Under the pieces are notes generated by a model that saw only the letters and a list, made by a program, of their open reading frames with translations, was not told the DNA's origin and made no database searches. Shown here in pieces: positions 14,282-22,848 of a stretch of DNA of 32,705 nt. Position numbers and translations under genes: made by a program. Position 1 is the first letter of the stretch. Each line of letters begins with the position of its first letter. Where the stretch lies: contig DAOUMU010000576.1 of the NCBI GenBank assembly GCA_034409055.1, positions 1 to 32,705 of the forward strand. The letters run 5' to 3'. Origin of the DNA: DAOUMU01 sp034409055. Lineage in GTDB: Bacteria > Chloroflexota > Anaerolineae > 4572-78 > J111.

Positions 14282-15817
14282 TCAGCGACCCCAGCTCAAC
14301 TGTTCGTCCCACCAGTTGCGTTCACCGTAAGGGGAGCGATTGGGAGGTACAAAGGTACCTCCATCAAAACTAAAGACTTGATGTACTTGACCACTGGCTA
14401 CGTGTAGTAGCCAAATGCCCCAATTTTTGCCTCGATCAGAGAGAAAAGCCAGCCATTTTCCATCGGGAGACCAGGTCGGCAGGCCATCAATGGCCGGGTT
14501 AGTCGTCAGGCGACGCACATTGTTGCCGTCGCTGTTGACCAGATATAAATCCCAGTTGCCATGAGGATTGGCCATGTAGACAATTTGCTCGTCGACTGGA
14601 GACCAATCTGGCGATTTGGCCAACGGGTCTGCCAAAAATAACCTGGAGCCATATTCACTATTATCTAAGTCACCCAGCCATAGGCCACACTGATTACCCG
14701 CATGATCGCAGCCCACAAAGACAAAACGGTAGCCATCGGGGGCAAAAGAGGGTGATTGCCCCTCTCGACGCAAATCTTTCTCGGCGCTGCCATCCCCCCA
14801 AATCGTATACAATCGCCAACGTCGGTCACTTTCCCGCTGTGAGGCAAAAATGATCCGATTTTCAGTCGGAGACCAGTCAGGTTGCGCGTCTTCCCAAAAA
14901 CCACCAATCAGACGGGGCCGGTAGCCCTCCAAATTACTGTTTAACAAAGAACGGGGGCTGGTTGGTTCACTCCAGGCCCGATAGGCGATTTGATGCCCCT
15001 CGTCTGTCCAGCGTAGGGCCGGTTCTGACACGCCGTCCAGAGGAAAAAGGCGATGATCCGTACTATCGGGGCTAATCAGATGAATTTCGTAAACCTGGCG
15101 ATGAGCAGCCGGATTAAAAAAAGCAAAAGCCATCGTACCACCGGGTAACTTTGGCTCGGTAATTTGCTGGTGAGAGTTATCTTCCCTTATTAATTCCTGC
15201 TGGAGCAGGTCTTTTGTGGCGATTCTCCCCTCCGCCGGAGGTAGTGGGGTGGCCAAAGACAAACTGTCGCCGGTGACGTTGGTAGGCGATGGTGTTGGTT
15301 TCGGCAGAGTCTCTCCCAGAGAGGAGAGCTTAAGGCGCGGGGTCGCGGTAATGTCGGATTCCATCGGCGTGGCCGTACTGGTAGGTATTGAGATCTGCCC
15401 CCCGCCATCATTGCTTGGCCGCAACGAGCTAATTTCAGGCAAAACTTCCTCAGCCCCCGGTAATTGGCCTTGAATGACTCCAAAAACAGCAAAGGCCAAT
15501 AGGGCGCTAACGGCCAACGTCCCCAGCGTATTGAGCACTCGTCCCGGAATAGCCCAGGGAAAAGTAACCTGGCGTGAAGCTTGCTCCTCATTCAGGGCCT
15601 GACGTACTCGACGACGCAAAGTTGGAGGTGGCATGGGTCGCCCCAAGGCCGTTTGTATCACCGGGCCTAACGAGGTTTTTAAGCGCTGGGCGTCAAAGAA
15701 ATAACGGGCACAAGACGGACAAGCGGCCAGGTGTTCCTCCACCAACTGCCGCTCTTCAGTCGAAAGTTGCTCATCAAGATAGGCTTCAATGTACTGGGCA
15801 ACGTGCTTAGTGGGCAT
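14282..15817 (-). CDS. Membrane anti-sigma factor with extracytoplasmic TolB-like propeller
   Basis: A 511-residue protein. The N-terminal zinc anti-sigma domain has H29, C33 and C36 in an HxxxCxxC motif. One membrane helix lies at about 96-114, then a Thr/Ser/Pro-rich linker (120-210). The C-terminal part (about 220-495) has at least five WD40/TolB-type blades, each with a motif like PDWSPDGxxIxF. The likely role is holding the ECF sigma factor at the membrane while the outer propeller senses a ligand. The ATG overlaps the sigma gene by 11 bp, so translation is coupled; a TTG four codons earlier is less likely. The signal it senses is unknown. Confidence 0.8.
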   Translation of the reverse strand: MPTKHVAQYIEAYLDEQLSTEERQLVEEHLAACPSCARYFFDAQRLKTSLGPVIQTALGRPMPPPTLRRRVRQALNEEQASRQVTFPWAIPGRVLNTLGTLAVSALLAFAVFGVIQGQLPGAEEVLPEISSLRPSNDGGGQISIPTSTATPMESDITATPRLKLSSLGETLPKPTPSPTNVTGDSLSLATPLPPAEGRIATKDLLQQELIREDNSHQQITEPKLPGGTMAFAFFNPAAHRQVYEIHLISPDSTDHRLFPLDGVSEPALRWTDEGHQIAYRAWSEPTSPRSLLNSNLEGYRPRLIGGFWEDAQPDWSPTENRIIFASQRESDRRWRLYTIWGDGSAEKDLRREGQSPSFAPDGYRFVFVGCDHAGNQCGLWLGDLDNSEYGSRLFLADPLAKSPDWSPVDEQIVYMANPHGNWDLYLVNSDGNNVRRLTTNPAIDGLPTWSPDGKWLAFLSDRGKNWGIWLLHVASGQVHQVFSFDGGTFVPPNRSPYGERNWWDEQLSWGR

Positions 15818-16424
15818 TCTGGGCCTCAAGTATCTCTGGGGCGGTCATCCCTTTTTCGGTCAACATCTTGGCCAGGCGACGTCGGGCATTGTGCAGCCGG
15901 GAATAAATGGTTCCTTCCGGACAATTGAGCATGACGGCAATTTCTACGGCTGGCAGTTCCATATAGTAATGCAAAGTGATAACCTCTCTCAAGGGCGCAC
16001 TCAGGTTTTGGACCGCTTCCCAAAGCATACGCTGGTACTCACCGCGCAGTGCACTGGTTTCCGGGCCAGGCCTGGTGTCGGGCATATCGGGCGTTTCCCC
16101 TGTTGAGCGCAGCCAGGAGATGGTCAACAGGCGTTTACGACGTAGATGACTGCGACAGTAGTTTAAGGCAATTTGGTACAACCAGGTGCCAAAACTGGCT
16201 CGACCGGGGTCGAAACGTTGTCGGGCCTTGTAGGCCCTTAGAAACGTTTCTTGCACCACATCTTCCGCTGACTGCGTCTGCTGCAACATAGCCCAACCCA
16301 GACGATAAATTGTGGGAGCATACCGGGTGTACAGTTCGTTGAAAGCGTCGGTGTCACCACTCTGCCAGCGCTGGATGAGCGCTTGTTCAGTCACGTCCTT
16401 CTCAGAAAAATTTTTTTGTTTCAA
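15807..16424 (-). CDS. ECF RNA polymerase sigma factor
   Basis: A 205-residue sigma-70 family ECF factor. Region 2 covers about 20-90 (DAFNELYTRY, AEDVVQETFLRAY) and region 4 about 130-190 (LREVITLHYYMELPAVEIA, EGTIYSRLHNARRRL). The frame opens with TTG preceded by AAAGG; a GTG ten codons later has a badly placed RBS, so the TTG is kept with moderate certainty. It is the first gene of an overlapping sigma/anti-sigma pair. Its own promoter is not clear; a TATTAT box (minus strand, near 16470) lacks a good -35. Confidence 0.9.
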   Translation of the reverse strand: MKQKNFSEKDVTEQALIQRWQSGDTDAFNELYTRYAPTIYRLGWAMLQQTQSAEDVVQETFLRAYKARQRFDPGRASFGTWLYQIALNYCRSHLRRKRLLTISWLRSTGETPDMPDTRPGPETSALRGEYQRMLWEAVQNLSAPLREVITLHYYMELPAVEIAVMLNCPEGTIYSRLHNARRRLAKMLTEKGMTAPEILEAQNAH

Positions 16425-16580
16425 CTTATTTTACGCCTTTGTTCCAGAATCCTTTACTTGAGGCACTATAATAATACCACATTTTGTTTAAAAGTAGATG
16501 TGGAACCCTGACGCAAATCCGACGATTAGGTGACGAAAGCGTGAAAGCACAAATAAGTGGCCGGTGAACGAGTGAGTTGG

Positions 16581-16620
16581 TATTGACTAATAATGAATTT
16601 GTGACAAAATATAGTCAATA
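16581..16620. promoter_or_regulatory. Inverted repeat before the GH-like gene
   Basis: TATTGACTA (16581-16589) and TAGTCAATA (16612-16620) are perfect inverted repeats with a 22-base centre. The left arm contains a TTGACT -35-like box and the gap an AT-rich -10-like stretch, so it may be a promoter with operator. The ATG follows 28 bases later. A GGAACC box at 16502-16507 resembles an ECF -35 but no convincing -10 follows. Otherwise the 224-bp divergent region shows nothing certain. Confidence 0.35.
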
Positions 16621-16648
16621 ACCGATTCCAGAAAGGTTTTGATGACCA

Positions 16649-18763
16649 ATGTTCACCCGATTACTACTTCCACCAATCGCGTTTTGTTTTTTTACGCTGG
16701 TGGTTCTGGTCTGGCCGCCTCTGGTACAGGCTGACGAACCTTTGAGGTTGCCAGCAGGACAAACCGAACTTTTTACCGCTACCACCACTATTTCCTCCTC
16801 CGTATCTTCAACGAGGGAAACTGAAATAGATCCAGGGCTGCCCCCTTACATTAAGGGGCTGTATATGACTTACCACGCCGCCGGTCACCAGGGATTGCGT
16901 AGCCATGCCCTCGACCTGATTGATACGACCGAGCTAAATGCGCTGGTTCTCGATATTAAAGGCGACCTGGGCGTGGTCACTTACAAAAGTGAGGTGATTA
17001 CTGCCACCACCATTGGGGCTAATGACGCGCCCACAATCAGGGACTGGCAAACGTTTATGCAAAACCTAAAAAAGAAAGACATTTACGCCATTGCCCGAAT
17101 CGTGGTCTTTAAAGACAATTATCTGGCTCGCGCTCATCCTGAATGGGCCGTTATCGACGCCACTACCGGGGAATTGTGGCTTGACCGGGAAGAACTCCCC
17201 TGGTTGGAACCTTTTCACGAACAGGTGTGGGATTATAATATTGCCCTGGCCGTTGAAGCGGCCAGGCGTGGCTTTGACGAGATACAATTTGATTACGTTC
17301 GTTTTCCCACCGATGGTTCCATTAGCAATATTGCTTACTCCCAACCTGCCGATACCCCTGCCGCCCGGACCCAAGCCATTAACGGCTTTTTGGCTAAAGC
17401 CCAGGCTGCCCTGGAGCCTTACCCGGTCAAGCTGGCCGTTGACGTTTTTGGCTACACCACCTGGCACAAGGGAGATTTTCGCATTGGCCAGGATTTGTCA
17501 CAGATGGCGGCCTATCTCGATGTGCTTTCGCCAATGTTTTACCCCTCTACCTATGATCATGGCCTGCCCAACATGCCTGAGTATGATTTCGCAGTCGCTT
17601 TTCCTTACCAGGTTGTTTACCAAAGTATGCTGCGGGCAATGGCCAGGGTGAAATCGACCAATCCCGACATTATCGTTCGTCCCTGGATCCAAGATTTTCC
17701 CGATTACCAATTCGACCGGCGCATTTACACGCCCGATGAAGTCCGAGCGCAAATGTTTGCCGCTTACGATACCGGGGCCGGGGGTTGGATGTTGTGGGAT
17801 CCTCGGGTTAAATATACTCCTGACGCCCTGGTGACCGCCGATATCCAATATCCCCCTAACGAAAGTGGCGAAATTATGATCTTGCGTTACGAAAACTTTG
17901 GGCATAAAGATGGTGCTTCGCAACGCAGTTTAACCGGTTTTCGCCGCGATTTAGAGCAATTGTGGGCTGCCGGCTACTATCCGGTTAACCTGCGTGACCT
18001 GGTCGTGGGCGATTCCAAATATCAACGCGACCTGGAACGACTGGCCCAAGATGGCTGGCCTCTTCTTCAGTCAAAGGATTTGTTGAGTGGACGGCTCAAC
18101 TACGTCCCGTCAGGTAAACGACCCGTTGTGCTTACTTTTGATGGCTCTCACATCAGCCAATATCGGCTGTTGGCCGATGGTAGTCTTGACCCCAATTCGG
18201 CTGTGGGGGTACTTTATGATTTTCACCTGGAGCATCCGGCCGATTGGCCTATGCGAGCCACCTTTTTTGTCCAACCCGAGGCCGATGATCCGGCTTATTT
18301 GTTGTTTGGCCAGCCGGAGTTTGCCGAGCAGAAACTGCAAAATTTGGTGGAGTGGGGGATGGAAGTGGGCAGCTACACCCTCAACGGAGCTGACCTATCA
18401 CAAACTTATTATAAACAGACCCACCACCAACTGGGGCGCAGCCAGGCGCTGATCGAAGCGATGATACCCGATTACCAGGTCGATTCGGTGGCTTTGCCCT
18501 TTGGCAAGCGTCCCCGGTCAGAGGGTCTCCTCCGAGGAGGTCTTTACGATGGCCGGCATTATCAGTACGATGTTGTGGCCACCTATGGCGACGAGGCAGT
18601 GTCTTCTCCCCATACTGCTGCTTTTGACCCATACCGCATCTCACGCATTCAGGCCACTACCGAGACCGTAGAAGCCTGGTTGGAGTTTTACAAAAATAAC
18701 CCCGCTACTTATTATGTGGCCTCAGGGACCATTCCCCAAGTTAGACCGGCTGATAACCAGTGA
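16649..18763 (+). CDS. Exported GH13-like (DUF4015) protein with degenerate NodB deacetylase domain
   Basis: A 704-residue exported protein. A signal peptide (1-28, ending VQA) is followed by a short linker and a putative glycoside hydrolase TIM barrel of the DUF4015 kind (about 66-400; VLDIKGDLG at 100-108, EIQFDYVRFP at 211-220, DVFGYTTW at 265-272, LSPMFYPS at 293-300). The C-terminal part (about 408-695) resembles a polysaccharide deacetylase: TFDGS at 496-500 replaces the usual TFDD, and the metal HxxxH motif is replaced by SYTLNGADL near 575. So the first domain could cut glycans, while the second may only bind them. AGAAAGG lies about 12 bp before the ATG. Confidence 0.75.
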   Translation: MFTRLLLPPIAFCFFTLVVLVWPPLVQADEPLRLPAGQTELFTATTTISSSVSSTRETEIDPGLPPYIKGLYMTYHAAGHQGLRSHALDLIDTTELNALVLDIKGDLGVVTYKSEVITATTIGANDAPTIRDWQTFMQNLKKKDIYAIARIVVFKDNYLARAHPEWAVIDATTGELWLDREELPWLEPFHEQVWDYNIALAVEAARRGFDEIQFDYVRFPTDGSISNIAYSQPADTPAARTQAINGFLAKAQAALEPYPVKLAVDVFGYTTWHKGDFRIGQDLSQMAAYLDVLSPMFYPSTYDHGLPNMPEYDFAVAFPYQVVYQSMLRAMARVKSTNPDIIVRPWIQDFPDYQFDRRIYTPDEVRAQMFAAYDTGAGGWMLWDPRVKYTPDALVTADIQYPPNESGEIMILRYENFGHKDGASQRSLTGFRRDLEQLWAAGYYPVNLRDLVVGDSKYQRDLERLAQDGWPLLQSKDLLSGRLNYVPSGKRPVVLTFDGSHISQYRLLADGSLDPNSAVGVLYDFHLEHPADWPMRATFFVQPEADDPAYLLFGQPEFAEQKLQNLVEWGMEVGSYTLNGADLSQTYYKQTHHQLGRSQALIEAMIPDYQVDSVALPFGKRPRSEGLLRGGLYDGRHYQYDVVATYGDEAVSSPHTAAFDPYRISRIQATTETVEAWLEFYKNNPATYYVASGTIPQVRPADNQ

Positions 18764-18826
18764 CCAACTGTTAGCAATCAGCAGCTAACTGCCAAAATCC
18801 GGACTTTTGAAGACATATCTGCCATC

Positions 18827-18870
18827 AACAGCACCGTCCTTGATAGCAGGGGCGGTGTTGTTATCTGTTT
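18827..18870 (+). terminator. Hairpin terminator after the GH-like gene
   Basis: AACAGCACCGTCC (18827-18839) pairs over all 13 bases with GGGCGGTGTTGTT (18850-18862), using two G-U wobbles as plus-strand RNA. The following tail ATCTGTTTGC is only moderately U-rich. Confidence 0.55.
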
Positions 18871-18929
18871 GCATTTAACAATTTTGAGTGAACGACTCCC
18901 CAATTTAGGAATCTTATGTTATAATGAAC

Positions 18930-18957
18930 TTTACATATTGAGTTTACATATTATAAT
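18930..18957 (+). promoter_or_regulatory. Promoter of the lipoprotein gene
   Basis: TTTACA (18930-18935) and TATAAT (18952-18957) are spaced 16 bp. TTTACATATT occurs twice (18930 and 18943). A second possible -10, TGTTATAAT with an extended TG, lies at 18917-18925. Confidence 0.6.
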
Positions 18958-18991
18958 TAAAGATGACCCTGGCTAATTAGGGAGTAACTTT

Positions 18992-19423
18992 GTGCTCATG
19001 AAAAAGTATTTCACGTTACGACTGGGGATTATATTTTTTGCTTTAGGGATGATGCTTGGGTTGGTGCTAACCGCTTGTAGTTCTACCGGGACGGAAACAC
19101 CACCTTACCGGGGAGTTCGCACTCAGCTTTTGGTCAAAGCACCAGAAGGTCCGTTGCCACTGAACAAGCCGGTCGTCGTTAAATCTTATACCGAAGATGC
19201 CCGGTATTGCGTTTCTCACGTTGAGCTATATGTGGTTCAGCTTCCATCGGGCGAAACTGATCTTCTCATTCGTTCCGACGTAGCTCCTTTTAAGCAAACT
19301 GCCTTTACGACCTCTCAGATGTTTGTCCCTACCCAGAAAGGTCATTACGTTATTAAAGTCGTTGGCTATAACAAACTGGGAGAAAAGTCGGAATCAGAAT
19401 ACATTGGTTTTGACGTGGAATAA
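18992..19423 (+). CDS. Small lipoprotein with one Ig-like domain
   Basis: A 143-residue lipoprotein. The signal peptide ends in the lipobox LTAC with C29, so it should be anchored to the outer face of the membrane. Residues about 40-143 form a single beta-rich domain related to the first domain of the next protein: both contain a VELxVxxPxxETDxLxRxDV pattern followed by a PxxxGxxxIxVxxYN ending. The GTG start is favoured because AGGGAG lies 7 bases before it; an ATG two codons later is further away. The function is unknown, probably binding at the cell surface. Confidence 0.75.
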   Translation: MLMKKYFTLRLGIIFFALGMMLGLVLTACSSTGTETPPYRGVRTQLLVKAPEGPLPLNKPVVVKSYTEDARYCVSHVELYVVQLPSGETDLLIRSDVAPFKQTAFTTSQMFVPTQKGHYVIKVVGYNKLGEKSESEYIGFDVE

Positions 19424-19576
19424 AATGATGGCAGAGGGCAGCCTGTTGAGCCCTGGGCAGGGTAGCGTTATTTATTCGATTTTTATTTTTCTTGTGGAAT
19501 GAAGACCTTTAGGGGTTCTAAACCCCTAAAAGTCTGGAGTGCTCATTTGGAGATTGTTGGGATAAGGAGATTTACG

Positions 19577-21553
19577 GTGGTTAAATATTTCTCTAAATTT
19601 AAGGTAATTTTAGCCCTGATCCTGATAATTCTACTCGTGATTTTGCTGATAAGTGCTTGTGATATTGGTGGTGGCCAGCAAATTCCCAGCGGTCCCTCAA
19701 CTTTCGGCATTCTAGCCCCGGCTGAGAGTGCCAAAGTATTGGTCAGCAGTCCGGTGCAAATTCAAAGTGCCTTTGAAAATGCTGGGGCCATCTCCAGGGT
19801 AGAGTTATTGGTGAGAGAGCCTGGCGCAGAAACCGATAAATTATTGCGCGCTGATGTACCAACCGATGGGGTCGTCCTCCAGGAATGGTTTCCCCAGCAA
19901 GTAGGCCCCCATACCATTAGAGTGATTGCCTACAATGCCAATAATGACCCCATATCAGAGCTGACCCGAGAGATTGAGGCCAGCCTCTCCCCAGAAATTT
20001 CTCTATCACCTCCTGAGCCAGTAGTGACCGAAACACCCCCTGAGGCGGCTGCATTTGAACCCGTCACCCCAACGCCAACCCCGGTCTTAATCGAGGCCGC
20101 CCCAACCGAGATCATCACCACCAGGACCGCCCCGGTCGATACTTCCCAGGTGTCAGAACCTGAGGTTGTCATCGCGGTGGCCGCAGTCGAGCCATCACCA
20201 ACCCCCACACCCATTCTCCGTTTTCCACCACCTCCTCCTGCCCCTGGTGTTCCACCGGGCCCAACACAGGCGAATCTACCTGAGCTGACCCCTCCCGTTT
20301 GTGATGCAGCGAAATATGTGGGGGTTTACGCCTCGGATACCAGCCGGCGAGTGGTTATTACCGAAGATGATGATGTACCGGCTAAAGTTGTCGGTGGCGC
20401 CATCGTTTTTCGGGGGTGGCGCTTGCAAAATGTTGGCACGTGTACCTGGGGGCCGGGCTACGAACTGGCCTTCTATGGTGGCCGAGCTATGGGTTCAGGT
20501 GGCGTAGCCTTTGAGTCAACTTTTCCGGCTGAACCTGCTCGCCGCAATGCTTTGTTGGACGCCAATCGCTTGATTGTCCCAGAGGGCAAGCCCAACCAAA
20601 CGGCGGTGGTAGAGGTGTTGCTGAACGCGCCGGTCACACCAGGTATTCATCAGAGCTACTGGCGTATGCGTAATCCTCATGGCGTCTTCTTTGGCCCTAT
20701 TGTTGGCGTGACGATGGAAGTGGTGAGAGAGTGTACCGCCGGTATTTACGGCGCACCGGTGATTAACAAGTTTGAAATTCTTGGCGTGGGCAATGTTTAC
20801 CAACCTACTGATCCAGTCAACGTCATAGCCAGGTTCGGAGAAAATATTACTCTGGATTGGAATATTATCAACGCCACTAACTTTGACATTGTTTTTGAAG
20901 ACCCGACCGGTGATATCCAGTCTATTTCTACGCCAGATCAAAGCGGTAGAGCAACTTTTCCGGCCAAGGAACTTGGCCGGCATGTGATTACGCTATATGC
21001 TGATAATGGCGCTTGTACGGTTCGAGCTCAGGTAAACGTAGATGTTGTCCCCCCTGAGGATGAACAGTTTGAGTTGGATATAATTCTGTCTAGCAGTACT
21101 GCCGCTGCTAATAGTTCTCGTGAAAATGTTAGCATTTCATCATCCCTTGACTCGGGCAACGTGACCGCAGAATGGCGACACTTTGATCAAAATACCGATA
21201 AATTTGTCCTGATTGCGCAACGCTATAGCCGGCAGTGGAAGCGGAAGTGTCCCCTTGTCGATTCGATCTTTGGTTGGAAGGGACATTGCTACTATGCTTG
21301 GGGAGAGTGGCAGCCTGACGGGCCAAAGGTCGAGCGTGTTGTCGGTGATGAGGGGGATGCCCAGGGAGCAGCAACGGTAACCAATTTAGAAAGTGGTTTG
21401 TGCCGTGTCTCTACTGACAAAGAACAGTACCGCCTCGTGTACATTTTGCGAGCTGAGAAGGAGGGGACTGCAGCCAGCCCAGAATATAGCAATACAGTTG
21501 TTACAGAATGTGGGACCCTTCCTTCAACTGACCTTCCCGTGGAAATGGATTAA
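19577..21553 (+). CDS. Lipoprotein with Ig-like and NBR1-like domains
   Basis: A 658-residue lipoprotein. The lipobox LISAC gives lipidated C28. An Ig-like domain (about 38-134) is followed by a Thr/Pro-rich linker (139-239, ending in a proline run). Then comes an NBR1-type Ig domain (about 242-384) with FRGWRLQNVGTCTWGPGY and HQSYWRMRNPHG, a second Ig-like domain (394-489) and a Cys-containing C-terminal domain (489-658). The GTG start is chosen because AAGGAG lies 7 bases upstream and the signal helix follows at once; an ATG 26 codons earlier lacks an RBS. It lies 153 bp after the related small lipoprotein and is probably co-transcribed. The ligand is unknown. Confidence 0.78.
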   Translation: MVKYFSKFKVILALILIILLVILLISACDIGGGQQIPSGPSTFGILAPAESAKVLVSSPVQIQSAFENAGAISRVELLVREPGAETDKLLRADVPTDGVVLQEWFPQQVGPHTIRVIAYNANNDPISELTREIEASLSPEISLSPPEPVVTETPPEAAAFEPVTPTPTPVLIEAAPTEIITTRTAPVDTSQVSEPEVVIAVAAVEPSPTPTPILRFPPPPPAPGVPPGPTQANLPELTPPVCDAAKYVGVYASDTSRRVVITEDDDVPAKVVGGAIVFRGWRLQNVGTCTWGPGYELAFYGGRAMGSGGVAFESTFPAEPARRNALLDANRLIVPEGKPNQTAVVEVLLNAPVTPGIHQSYWRMRNPHGVFFGPIVGVTMEVVRECTAGIYGAPVINKFEILGVGNVYQPTDPVNVIARFGENITLDWNIINATNFDIVFEDPTGDIQSISTPDQSGRATFPAKELGRHVITLYADNGACTVRAQVNVDVVPPEDEQFELDIILSSSTAAANSSRENVSISSSLDSGNVTAEWRHFDQNTDKFVLIAQRYSRQWKRKCPLVDSIFGWKGHCYYAWGEWQPDGPKVERVVGDEGDAQGAATVTNLESGLCRVSTDKEQYRLVYILRAEKEGTAASPEYSNTVVTECGTLPSTDLPVEMD

Positions 21554-21664
21554 TAATGTCACATTTGTGTTCCAAAACCCCACAATTATCCGGCACAAAA
21601 AATACTCGAACCATTTACCGAAGCCTGAACATCTGATCGCCGATAATTGTCTCTTTACTTAAAG

Positions 21665-21702
21665 AAAGAGCAACACCCGTGTTTTGAACGTTGCTCTTTT
21701 TT
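21665..21702. terminator. Bidirectional terminator between convergent genes
   Basis: AAAGAGCAAC (21665-21674) pairs with GTTGCTCTTT (21690-21699), followed by T-rich sequence on the plus strand and by CTTTCTTT on the minus strand. Part of its loop and arm, GTTTTGAACGTT, is repeated about 58 bp further on. Confidence 0.8.
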
Positions 21703-21765
21703 ACTTTGAATTGGCTACACAAGATCTTAAAAACCGGGGTTTTGAACGTTAAAAGTAGTTACGGG

Positions 21766-22623
21766 CTACCTTAAAAATTGGTACGTTCCTGAAGAAGGGC
21801 CGGTATTCAAGGCTCGCTGTACTTCGATATCTCGTCCCCAGACGGTAACACAACTGTTGGACGAAAGAGGCATCGATTTGCCATCAACCACCAGGCGGGG
21901 ATAATGCGTGGCGTTCTTTAAATGGCTCAAATCATCGGTGCAGACTCGTACCTGAGTTAAGTCACTATTTGGCAGCAGAAAATTGGTAACCTCTCCGGCC
22001 AGTGACCACTTATTAACATCAGCCGGTGATGCTGCTGTGCCACTCCTATCCACCATCTCCAGCCGTACCGAGCGCAGCCCACTGCTGGATAGCGCCGTTA
22101 GCTCAAGCTCCAGGATGTAACTGTAAAAGTTATTGTCTACGACCTCATTCGGAATGGTCACTTTGACTGTTTCAAATTGGCCAGCGGCATAACTATCCGT
22201 GCTGGTTGTTTCAGCCAGGTTTATGCAGCGAGCCTGGTTGTGGTAACAACGTTTGAGACGCAACTGTACCGCCCCCTGATTATCGAAATCTTCACCAAAG
22301 ACGGTCATCCCGGTCAAGATGCTTTTATCGGGCAAAATCAGCGGGGCTATAAAGATGTTCTCACCGTCAACAAAGCGGCCAGTTTGGCTATTCAGAGTCA
22401 ACATTTGTCGCTTGACATCTTTATTATAGGCGGCGTTTTGATCAACCGGCTCAAAAGCCAGTGAAGAGATACTGACAAACGCAAAGTTATCTATAGTTTG
22501 TTGCGTGGTCGTTGATGACGATGCAGCCAGTGCCCAGCTAAAAAATAGCATCGAACCGGCGATAATCGCCACTGTCGAAAAGCTCGATATGATGGCTATT
22601 AGCCATATTTGATGTTTACTCAT
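21766..22623 (-). CDS. Exported protein of unknown function
   Basis: A 285-residue protein with an N-terminal signal or anchor helix (about 7-34, ending ALA) and a long beta-rich, Ser/Thr-rich body. Four cysteines (CYHNQARC and two near the C-terminus) could form disulfides outside the cell. I recognise no catalytic motif or known family. RBS AGGAG lies close before the ATG. It is transcribed away from the FHA gene, from its own promoter, and converges on the NBR1-like lipoprotein gene. Confidence 0.7.
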   Translation of the reverse strand: MSKHQIWLIAIISSFSTVAIIAGSMLFFSWALAASSSTTTQQTIDNFAFVSISSLAFEPVDQNAAYNKDVKRQMLTLNSQTGRFVDGENIFIAPLILPDKSILTGMTVFGEDFDNQGAVQLRLKRCYHNQARCINLAETTSTDSYAAGQFETVKVTIPNEVVDNNFYSYILELELTALSSSGLRSVRLEMVDRSGTAASPADVNKWSLAGEVTNFLLPNSDLTQVRVCTDDLSHLKNATHYPRLVVDGKSMPLSSNSCVTVWGRDIEVQRALNTGPSSGTYQFLR

Positions 22624-22669
22624 TTCTCTCCTGTAAAATATCTAACTGGACATTTATCATCTTAACTTT

Positions 22670-22698
22670 ACTGTAACATGTTTTGCTCTCAAATTCAA
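22670..22698 (-). promoter_or_regulatory. Promoter of the exported unknown protein
   Basis: On the minus strand TTGAAT (22693-22698) and TACAGT (22670-22675) are spaced 17 bp, about 50 bp before the ATG. Confidence 0.5.
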
Positions 22699-22771
22699 CT
22701 GTTAAACTATTACTCTATCACTTTTTCGAGACAATACTGCTGAGACAGAGCAAAACAGCCGGTACAATAAT

Positions 22772-22800
22772 TTGAGTTTGCAACCAAATGGGATTATTAT
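22772..22800 (+). promoter_or_regulatory. Promoter of the large FHA gene
   Basis: TTGAGT (22772-22777) and TATTAT (22795-22800) are spaced 17 bp. The RBS AGGGGG follows before the ATG. Confidence 0.5.
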
Positions 22801-22848
22801 AAGGAAAATTAGGCTTACCTTTTTATTTATATTATAGGGGGTTCTTGT

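Noticed and set aside
16502..16530. ECF-type promoter with GGAACC
   Set aside because: The -35-like box is good, but no matching -10 is found at 16-17 bp, and the distance to the gene is long.
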